This document shows, piece after piece, positions 1 through 7,457 of a stretch of DNA of 36,597 nt. Position numbers and translations under genes: made by a program. Each line of letters starts with the position of its first letter. Position 1 is the first letter of the stretch. A model generated the notes under the pieces. It saw only the letters and a program-made list of their open reading frames with translations. It was not told where the DNA came from and did not search any database. The DNA is from a virus, in the IMG/VR virus record IMGVR_UViG_3300032053_000238, positions 1-36,597 of that record. One strand, given 5' to 3'.

Positions 1-3000
1 TCCGAAAGAACCGGTTTGTACTATTATTTCGGCAGCATTTACGTTGATATATCCGTAAGAACCTGTTTGTGAAACAACTAAACTCCCGGTAATATAAATA
101 TCATGAGTGGTCGCCATATAACTACCAGAATCAGACCATTTTCCATCTCCCGCCGCACCAGAAGTTCCGCTTGTTCCGCTACTACCTCCGGTTCCTGCGG
201 TACCGCTACTACCACCCGTTCCCGCCGTACCCGAAGTTCCGCTACTACCACCGGTTCCGGCTGTACCGCTCGAACCACCGGTTCCAGCAGTTCCGCTTGT
301 TCCGCTACTACCTCCAGTTCCTGCCGTACCAGATGTTCCGCTACTTCCACCCGTTCCAGCAGTTCCGCTCGAACCGCCTGTACCAGCAGTTCCGCTTGAA
401 CCACCTGTACCGGCAGTTCCAGAAGTTCCGCTACTTCCACCAGTTCCTGCGGTTCCGCTTGTTCCACTCGTACCAGATGCCCCCGTTTGTTTTCTCATTA
501 TCTGGCCGCTTCCAGACTCCCAAACTAGTACGTCAATAAGACCTTCGTTGATGCTCATTGTTGAAACATAAAACGCACTCGCCGAAACCATTCCGAAAGA
601 CCCAGACCCAACCACACTAGAAGTATAGGCTTGCAGTTCATTTACACTAAATATATCACCGGCGACTTCTAGATGATTAAATGAACCGGTAGCACTTACA
701 TATAAACTTCCGGTAATATAAACATCATGAGTTGTCGCCAAATAACTTCCAGAGTCACTCCACGAACCAGCCCCGCCAACCCCTGAAGTACCAGATGTTC
801 CGCTACTACCACCTGTGCCAGCAGTTCCGCTGCTACCACCCGTTCCAGCAGTTCCACTTGTTCCGCTGCTACCTCCAGTTCCAGCAGTTCCACTACTACC
901 ACCCGTTCCAGCAGTTCCACTTGTTCCGCTACTACCACCTGTGCCAGCAGTTCCGCTGCTACCACCCGTTCCAGCAGTTCCACTTGTTCCGCTGCTACCT
1001 CCAGTTCCAGCAGTTCCACTACTACCACCCGTTCCAGCAGTTCCGCTTGAACCACCGGTTCCAGCCGTTCCGCTACTACCACCAGTTCCAGCAGTTCCGC
1101 TCGTCCCACTCGTTCCACTAGTACCAGACGCACCGGTCTGTTTTCTCATAATTAAACCGCTACCGCTATCCCAAACCAATACGTCAATAAGACCTTCATT
1201 GATGCTCATTGTGGATAAATAAAATGCGCTACCGGATATTATTCCGAAAGAACCGGTTTGAACAATAATTTCTGTTCCGATAATATCTAAATAACCAAAA
1301 GACCCCGTTGCGGAAGCATATAAACTTCCAGTAATATAAACATCGTGAGTTGTCGCTAAATAACTTCCGCTATTAGCCCATATACTACTTGCAGCATCTA
1401 TTCCAGAAGTTCCGCTGCTACCACCCGTTCCCGCAGTTCCGCTACTACCACCAGTTCCAGCCGTACCAGATGTTCCACTTGAACCACCTGTGCCAGATGT
1501 TCCTGATGTTCCACTACTACCACCTGTGCCAGATGTTCCTGTTGTGCCGCTACTACCGCCAGTTCCAGCAGTACCGCTACTACCGCCAGTTCCAGCAGTA
1601 CCGCTTGTTCCACTACTACCTCCAGTGCCAGCAGTTCCGCTACTACCTCCCGTTCCCGCAGTTCCACTTGTACCAGATGTTCCGGTACCACCACCGTTTA
1701 ATGAATAAGACGCGGTTACGGCGAAAGATGCCGTACCATAGTAATTTGCAGATTTTATTACTCCATTATCATAAACTTCAAATACCGGAACACCCCCAAC
1801 ATCTTTTACGGCGAATAACGAACCTGATAGTCCATCATCAACTTGAAATAAAGTTCCGGCTGAGCCAACAACTTTGAAAACGGTTGAACCTGATTTATAT
1901 ATTTCTACACTTCCAGTAATTTGCACATCATGGGTTGTCGCCAAATAACTTCCCGAATCTTCCCATACTCCAGCACCACCATCGACCCCCGAAGTTCCGC
2001 TACTACCTCCGGTTCCTGCAGTTCCACTAGTTCCGCTACTACCACCAGTTCCAGCAGTACCAGAAGTTCCACTACTACCGCCAGTTCCAGCCGTACCGCT
2101 TGTTCCGCTACTACCTCCAGTTCCAGCAGTCCCGCTTGTACCACTGCTACCGCCAGTTCCTGCAGTACCACTACTGCCTCCAGTTCCAGCCGTTCCAGAA
2201 GTTCCGCTACTACCGCCGGTTCCGGCCGTACCACTAGTCCCATCAGTTCCGCTACTTCCGCCTGTACCTGCGGTACCACTTGTTCCTGAACTGCCACCCG
2301 TACCGGCAGTTCCGCTACTGCCTCCAGTTCCTGCAGTTCCACTAGAACCACCAGTTCCCGCAGTTCCGCTTGTACCACTGCTGCCTCCAGTTCCAGCCGT
2401 ACCGCTTGTACCACTAGTTCCGCTACTTCCTCCAGTCCCTGCCGTACCCGATGTTCCGCTACTTCCACCAGTTCCCGCCGTACCCGATGTTCCGCTAGTT
2501 CCAGACGTTGATGTAGAATATGCGAGATATTCTGCTAATGTAAGGTGATAATACTCATTTGATGAACCGCCTTGCAATCCTGCCAAATTATTATGTAATG
2601 TTATTAACGGTGTTTCAAAACTAGATGCGTGTGTAGTTCCACCGTGCACAAAATAAACCGTTGTCGTATTGTTTGATTGCCCAAACAGAATTTGACCGAT
2701 TTTATCTGTACTGTTTATTGTATATGCTCCCCGAGTTTCTGCTATCGATTTTAATGCATAGTTTGTCGTCAATGCAGTTATTGGCTCAGTTACTATACCA
2801 AATAATCTTTTCCATATTTGATAAGGGGTCGCACTCTCCGTTACATAAGTCGCCGGAACCGTTATTTTTACTAATGTTGAACTCGTATATTGAGTTATCG
2901 GATATAACCCAAAATTAGTTTGGATATAACTACTCCCTGTAATGGACACGGGAGAACCTGTATAACTTGCTGAAAAAGGCAAAGCATCAATTGCATTTAC

Positions 3001-6000
3001 CGTACCAACCGTTCCGCTTCCAGTTATGTTTAATGTTCCAGAACCAGATATTACCTGATATATATTTGAAATTATACGAGATATTCTACCGCCACCCGTA
3101 GAAGACACCGACGTATATATATTAAACGCCCACACTCCAGCATCGAGCGACGTTCTTCCCAAAGCCGTATTGTATAAATATGCTTCGCCAAATACTATAT
3201 TACTAGTACAATTCCAGGAATCTACTGATTCGGTATCCGTTGAAGGCGTTTTTAATAATGTTACAACTTCATTACTGTTATTGTTTCCAGTATCCAAAAT
3301 AACTGGAGAGTCTATATTGTAAAAATATATACCAACAGACCCACCCTGAACAACCGCAGATTTATTTATCCATATATTTCCATTATATCCTAAAAATTGG
3401 TCAATGGTTGGACTTGTTATTGTTACGTCAATTATATCATCAAGTCGCGACGCTTCCCACTTTCTTAGATTGATTTTACCAACCGCCGCATCTTTTACTA
3501 AAACTCTGCCCATTCTTACCACATACGCAGGTGAATCCGGTGCAGTTGTTTGTAATTCACCACTTGCGGTACCGACATATAAAATATCGTTTACATTCCA
3601 CGCAGTAGTATCAAAATCATTTACGTCGCCTCTCGTACAGACATAACCGAGTTGCCCATCTAAAATATCTTCAGTCGCCAATCCGATTGCTCTATAAGAT
3701 TCTGAACCCGTTGTATTGGCAAGTGCTACAGTTCTATATCCACTGGCGACTCCTGTCACATAAACGCATTTACCGTTCGGAATTGTAACACCTGTATTAT
3801 TTAATACACGGTCTAATTCTTCAAATCCAACCTGTAACGTAACGTCTTGACTTCCCAAATCAATCGCAAGAGTTTTGTTATTTGAATCGTAGTATATTTG
3901 ACCGTCGGTATGCGGTAAAGTTCCTGACGTTGTTGTAATAAATCTCAAACCACCGCTTATATTTAACGGTATGGCGACATTTGTACCATTGTCGTATATG
4001 CTACTTGATACTAACGTTGTAGCATTGCTAAACTTTGAAACGTAATTAGCGGTTCCACCAAGTATAGTTCCAGCGCCAGAAGTTCCGCTTGTACCACTAG
4101 TACCGCTACTGCCACCAGTTCCTGCGGTTCCGCTTGTTCCGCTACTACCCCCAGTTCCAGCAGTTCCACTAGTACCGCTACTACCTCCAGTTCCAGCAGT
4201 ACCGCTTGAACCACCTGTACCGGCAGTTCCACTAGTACCGCTACTACCTCCAGTTCCAGCAGTACCGCTTGAACCACCGGTTCCCGCAGTTCCACTTGTA
4301 CCGCTAGTTCCTGAAGTTCCGCTGCTACCTCCAGTTCCAGCAGTACCGCTTGTACCACTACTACCACCCGTTCCAGAAGTTCCACTAGTTCCTGACGCAC
4401 CAGTTGTTTTATATTTTATTACTTTACTACCACTATCCCAAACCAAAACCATATCCAATCCTTCATCGTTTTCTGGCGAATCCATATATAATGAACTCGC
4501 AGAAATCGATCCAAAAACATGAAGTTTAGTAACAGGATTTACGGTTCCGATGCCAACTTGATTTCCTGAAACAAATAACGCAAACTCTCCTTGTCTACCC
4601 ATAACCACAGTATCATTTTCATAAACTTCAAAAATAGAATCTCCTGATATATTTTTAATGGCGAACAAAGAACCTGATAATTCATCATATACTTCAAATA
4701 ATGCTCCTTCCGAGCCAACAACTTTGAATACTAATGAACCAGATTTGTAAATTTGCGTACTTCCAGTGATCTGAACATCTTTTGTCGCAATAATATGAGT
4801 TCCATCATCATAAATGTCTGATATTCCAATACTAGAACTACTATACCATTTAGTAACATAATTTATAGAACCGGTTCCAGTAACAGAACCAGATGCCGAA
4901 GAAAATACCTGATTATCAACATAAGTTTTAATTGCTCTTTCTGTCGGGATTGCCGCATCACTGTTTCCACCTAAAGTTATATCAATAGAAAATTCATCTA
5001 CGGCGACACCATATAATAATCCCAATGAACCTGTAATTTGCACATCATGAATAGTAGCAATATAACTTCCAGAATCTGTCCATATTCCACTCGCACCATC
5101 AATCCCGGAAGTTCCACTTGAACCACCCGTTCCCGCTGTTCCTGACGTTCCGCTACTACCTCCAGTTCCTGCAGTTCCACTAGTACCGCTACTACCTCCA
5201 GTTCCAGCTGTTCCGCTTGAACCGCCTGTGCCTGCCGTACCCGAAGTTCCGCTACTACCTCCAGTTCCAGCAGTTCCACTACTACCACCAGTTCCTGCTG
5301 TACCTGAAGTTCCGCTACTCCCACCGGTTCCGGCCGTACCGCTCGAACCTCCAGTTCCAGCAGTACCGCTCGAACCACCGGTTCCAGCAGTTCCACTTGT
5401 TCCGCTGCTACCACCCGTTCCCGCAGTTCCGCTACTACCACCAGTTCCGGCTGTACCAGATGTTCCGCTACTACCACCCGTTCCAGCAGTTCCGCTACTG
5501 CCTCCAGTTCCGGCAGTACCCGATGTTCCGCTACTACCTCCAGTTCCCGCTGTACCGCTACTACCTCCAGTTCCAGCAGTTCCGCTCGTCCCACTTGAAC
5601 CCCCAGTTCCAGCAGTTCCGCTACTACCGCCAGTTCCAGCAGTTCCGCTTGTTCCACTAGTTCCGCTACTGCCACCAGTTCCCGCGGTACCGCTTGTACC
5701 ACTACTACCGCCAGTTCCAGCAGTTCCGCTTGTTCCACTAGTTCCGCTACTGCCACCAGTTCCCGCGGTACCGCTTGTACCACTACTACCGCCAGTTCCA
5801 GCAGTTCCGCTTGAACCACCGGTTCCAGAAGTCCCACTAGTCCCACTCGCGCCAGAAGTTTTATATTTTATTGCGTTACTACCACTATCCCAAACTAAAA
5901 ATATATCCAACCCCTCATTATTTGCCGGTAAGTTCATATAAAAAGTACTGGCTGATATATTAGTTCCTATTACATAAGTCCCATCATCATAAAGGTTAGA

Positions 6001-7446
6001 TAATCCGATACTAGATGAACTTTCCCATCTAACAATATACCCATAAGAGCCAGAACCAATAACCGATCCCGATGCTGCAGCAAAAACTTGAGTATCAACA
6101 TATGTTTTTACCGCTTTTTCTGTAGGCACAACCTCGTCACTGTTTCCACCTAGAGTAGTATCGGTAGAAAACTCATCTACCGAAACTCCGAATTGTAACC
6201 CCAACGAACCAGTAATCTGTACGGAATGTGAAGTTGCGATATAACTTCCGCTATCTACCCACATACTAGATGCCGCATCAATTCCAGATGTTCCACTTGA
6301 ACCACCAGTACCTGCGGTTCCGCTTGTTCCGCTGCTGCCTCCAGTTCCTGCCGTACCGCTTGAACCGCCAGTACCTGCCGTACCGCTAGTTCCACTCGAA
6401 CCACCGGTTCCCGCAGTTCCGCTTGTTCCGCTACTACCACCCGTTCCAGCAGTTCCGCTACTACCACCAGTTCCCGCAGTTCCACTTGTACCACTTGAAC
6501 CACCCGTTCCCGCAGTTCCGCTACTTCCCCCAGTTCCAGCAGTTCCACTAGTACCGCTACTACCTCCAGTTCCAGCAGTACCGCTGCTACCTCCGGTTCC
6601 TGCAGTTCCACTCGTTCCTGAACTGCCACCCGTTCCAGCAGTTCCGCTTGAACCACCAGTTCCTGCAGTTCCGCTTGTTCCTGAACTACCACCAGTCCCT
6701 GCCGTGCCACTTGAACCACCGGTTCCGGCTGTTCCGCTTGTTCCACTCGTTCCTGAAGTTCCACTATAACTTAATGCATAAGATGCGGTTACGGCGTAAC
6801 TAGAAGTGGCATAAATCGTTCCGGTTGTATACAAACTTCCAGTAATTCGTATGTCGCCCTCGTGAGTAATAGAACCATCCGCACTACCAGTCCAAACTCC
6901 ACCTGCTCCCAAAGTTTCATCTAATGTACTACCAACGTATTGAAACACATTTACTTTATATGGTCGCGGATAAGAACCACTACCAGGATCGGCGACATGA
7001 AGAATACCGGTTTTATAATCAAATATCCAATGTATATTATCGGCTTTATAAATTTGACTTCCACTTGCATCATATAATTCAACTTCATAATCTGCGCCAT
7101 ATTTATCACCTATAAAATTGGCTTGAAACAAACTGGCCGAACCTGCGGCAGTCAAATCTCCGGCAGAAAGAGATGATGTTCCGGGAGTAAATTCGGCGCC
7201 AGATACGAAATAAAACGCGTATGTTGGAAAGGTTGGATCCGCCGTCAAAATAAATTGATTGTGAAAAACGGCCACCCCCTGTAATATTGCACTAGCCGAA
7301 TCAGCGGAAACGGTATCCGTCCAAACTTCTCTATAATTTACATTAAGAGTATCAGCACCAACTTCCTGATAGAAGTTTCGTTGATTAGTAGTAAATTTTT
7401 TATTGATAAGAATCTTAAAACTCTTATCGGTCTTATCAATAGCCAA
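1..7446 (-). CDS. Giant collagen-like tail-fibre protein (3' end beyond window)
   Basis: The frame is open from a TTG start at 7446 to position 1, giving at least 2482 residues without a stop; the C-terminus lies outside. The TTG (MAIDKTDKSFKI) sits behind AAGGAG, which overlaps the stop of the preceding fibre gene. Residues 1-225 are a unique N-terminal domain, probably the virion-attachment end. After that, seven Gly-x-y arrays made of GTS, GTA, GTG and GSS triplets alternate with beta-rich modules. Recurrent module motifs are WxDSGSYxATxHDxxITGSL, LFEVxDxLSGSLFAIK, VLVWDSGS..I..K(Q/T)TGASG and an LGGNSD..(I/V)PTE(K/R)A(V/I)KTYVD motif. About 520 non-repeat residues (nt 2510-4070) include GLQGGSSNEYYHLT, a motif common in phage fibres. 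No proline occurs in the array triplets, so a collagen fold is inferred only from Gly periodicity. It is probably a long tail fibre or whisker. Confidence 0.85.
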   Translation of the reverse strand, partial: MAIDKTDKSFKILINKKFTTNQRNFYQEVGADTLNVNYREVWTDTVSADSASAILQGVAVFHNQFILTADPTFPTYAFYFVSGAEFTPGTSSLSAGDLTAAGSASLFQANFIGDKYGADYEVELYDASGSQIYKADNIHWIFDYKTGILHVADPGSGSYPRPYKVNVFQYVGSTLDETLGAGGVWTGSADGSITHEGDIRITGSLYTTGTIYATSSYAVTASYALSYSGTSGTSGTSGTAGTGGSSGTAGTGGSSGTSGTAGTGGSSGTAGTGGSSGTSGTAGTGGSSGTAGTGGSSGTSGTAGTGGSSGTAGTGGSSGTSGTAGTGGSSGTAGTGGSSGTSGTAGTGGSSGTSGTAGTGGSSGTAGTGGSSGTSGTAGTGGSSGTSGIDAASSMWVDSGSYIATSHSVQITGSLGLQFGVSVDEFSTDTTLGGNSDEVVPTEKAVKTYVDTQVFAAASGSVIGSGSYGYIVRWESSSSIGLSNLYDDGTYVIGTNISASTFYMNLPANNEGLDIFLVWDSGSNAIKYKTSGASGTSGTSGTGGSSGTAGTGGSSGTSGTAGTGGSSGTSGTSGTAGTGGSSGTSGTAGTGGSSGTSGTSGTAGTGGSSGTAGTGGSSGTSGTAGTGGSSGTAGTGGSSGTSGTAGTGGSSGTAGTGGSSGTSGTAGTGGSSGTAGTGGSSGTSGTAGTGGSSGTAGTGGSSGTAGTGGSSGTSGTAGTGGSSGTAGTGGSSGTSGTAGTGGSSGTAGTGGSSGTSGTAGTGGSSGTSGTAGTGGSSGTSGIDGASGIWTDSGSYIATIHDVQITGSLGLLYGVAVDEFSIDITLGGNSDAAIPTERAIKTYVDNQVFSSASGSVTGTGSINYVTKWYSSSSIGISDIYDDGTHIIATKDVQITGSTQIYKSGSLVFKVVGSEGALFEVYDELSGSLFAIKNISGDSIFEVYENDTVVMGRQGEFALFVSGNQVGIGTVNPVTKLHVFGSISASSLYMDSPENDEGLDMVLVWDSGSKVIKYKTTGASGTSGTSGTGGSSGTSGTAGTGGSSGTSGTSGTSGTAGTGGSSGTAGTGGSSGTSGTAGTGGSSGTAGTGGSSGTSGTAGTGGSSGTSGTAGTGGSSGTSGTSGTSGAGTILGGTANYVSKFSNATTLVSSSIYDNGTNVAIPLNISGGLRFITTTSGTLPHTDGQIYYDSNNKTLAIDLGSQDVTLQVGFEELDRVLNNTGVTIPNGKCVYVTGVASGYRTVALANTTGSESYRAIGLATEDILDGQLGYVCTRGDVNDFDTTAWNVNDILYVGTASGELQTTAPDSPAYVVRMGRVLVKDAAVGKINLRKWEASRLDDIIDVTITSPTIDQFLGYNGNIWINKSAVVQGGSVGIYFYNIDSPVILDTGNNNSNEVVTLLKTPSTDTESVDSWNCTSNIVFGEAYLYNTALGRTSLDAGVWAFNIYTSVSSTGGGRISRIISNIYQVISGSGTLNITGSGTVGTVNAIDALPFSASYTGSPVSITGSSYIQTNFGLYPITQYTSSTLVKITVPATYVTESATPYQIWKRLFGIVTEPITALTTNYALKSIAETRGAYTINSTDKIGQILFGQSNNTTTVYFVHGGTTHASSFETPLITLHNNLAGLQGGSSNEYYHLTLAEYLAYSTSTSGTSGTSGTAGTGGSSGTSGTAGTGGSSGTSGTSGTAGTGGSSGTSGTAGTGGSSGTAGTGGSSGTAGTGGSSGTSGTAGTGGSSGTDGTSGTAGTGGSSGTSGTAGTGGSSGTAGTGGSSGTSGTAGTGGSSGTSGTAGTGGSSGTSGTAGTGGSSGTSGTAGTGGSSGTSGVDGGAGVWEDSGSYLATTHDVQITGSVEIYKSGSTVFKVVGSAGTLFQVDDGLSGSLFAVKDVGGVPVFEVYDNGVIKSANYYGTASFAVTASYSLNGGGTGTSGTSGTAGTGGSSGTAGTGGSSGTSGTAGTGGSSGTAGTGGSSGTTGTSGTGGSSGTSGTSGTGGSSGTSGTAGTGGSSGTAGTGGSSGTSGIDAASSIWANSGSYLATTHDVYITGSLYASATGSFGYLDIIGTEIIVQTGSFGIISGSAFYLSTMSINEGLIDVLVWDSGSGLIMRKQTGASGTSGTSGTSGTAGTGGSSGTAGTGGSSGTAGTGGSSGTAGTGGSSGTSGTAGTGGSSGTAGTGGSSGTSGTAGTGGSSGTAGTGGSSGTSGTAGTGGSSGTAGTGGSSGTSGTSGVGGAGSWSDSGSYLATTHDVYITGSLYVSATGSFNHLEVAGDIFSVNELQAYTSSVVGSGSFGMVSASAFYVSTMSINEGLIDVLVWESGSGQIMRKQTGASGTSGTSGTAGTGGSSGTSGTAGTGGSSGTAGTGGSSGTAGTGGSSGTSGTAGTGGSSGTSGTAGTGGSSGTAGTGGSSGTSGTAGTGGSSGTAGTGGSSGTSGTSGAAGDGKWSDSGSYMATTHDIYITGSLVVSQTGSYGYINVNAAEIIVQTGSFG
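166..483 (-). repeat. Gly-Thr-Ser array G (collagen-like, in-gene)
   Basis: About 106 codons of imperfect G-T-S, G-T-A, G-T-G and G-S-S triplets. The array follows the module ending IMRKQTGA and precedes AAGDGKWSDSGSYMATTHD. Confidence 0.9.
781..1134 (-). repeat. Gly-Thr-Ser array F, with a 126-bp tandem duplication
   Basis: About 118 codons of Gly-x-y triplets. A 122-bp stretch at 797-918 is repeated exactly at 923-1044 (period 126 bp, 42 codons, in frame), showing recent in-frame expansion. Confidence 0.9.
1402..1689 (-). repeat. Gly-Thr-Ser array E
   Basis: About 96 codons of Gly-x-y triplets, preceded in the protein by TASYSLNGGG and followed by IDAASSIWANSGSYLATTHD. It contains some variant GTT and GTS triplets. 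Confidence 0.9.
1987..2502 (-). repeat. Gly-Thr-Ser array D
   Basis: About 172 codons of Gly-x-y triplets, preceded by LAEYLAYSTSTSG and followed by VDGGAGVWEDSGSYLATTHD. It occasionally has GTD in place of GTS. Confidence 0.9.
4075..4401 (-). repeat. Gly-Thr-Ser array C
   Basis: About 109 codons of Gly-x-y triplets, preceded by VIKYKTTGAS and followed by GAGTILGGTANYVSKFSN, which opens the long non-repeat domain. Confidence 0.9.
5104..5853 (-). repeat. Gly-Thr-Ser array B (longest), with an 81-bp tandem duplication
   Basis: About 250 codons of Gly-x-y triplets, the longest array here. The 112-bp stretch 5621-5732 recurs exactly at 5702-5813 (period 81 bp, 27 codons, in frame; the copies overlap). 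Confidence 0.9.
6283..6765 (-). repeat. Gly-Thr-Ser array A
   Basis: About 161 codons of Gly-x-y triplets; the first array after the N-terminal domain. It is preceded by SSYAVTASYALSYSG, which is nearly identical to the sequence before the array of the neighbouring fibre gene. Confidence 0.9.
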
Positions 7447-7457
7447 TTATTATCTCC

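Noticed and set aside
781-1134. Regular short repeats that might suggest a CRISPR array
   Set aside because: There are no unique spacers of fixed length; the repeats are codon-periodic triplets inside a coding frame.
4998-5846. Minus-strand frame with Val/Glu/Leu/Ala repeats (also at 4011-4400, 1905-2468, 6255-6764, 9086-9319)
   Set aside because: Out-of-frame reading of the same arrays. The in-frame Gly-x-y reading is part of a single frame open for 7446 bases.
5228-5941. Plus-strand open frame rich in VPAVPLLPP repeats (similar ones at 815-1222 and 1490-1708)
   Set aside because: It is the antisense shadow of the Gly-Thr-Ser arrays. The repeats leave most frames open, there is no ribosome site, and the minus-strand frame continues through non-repeat domains on both sides.
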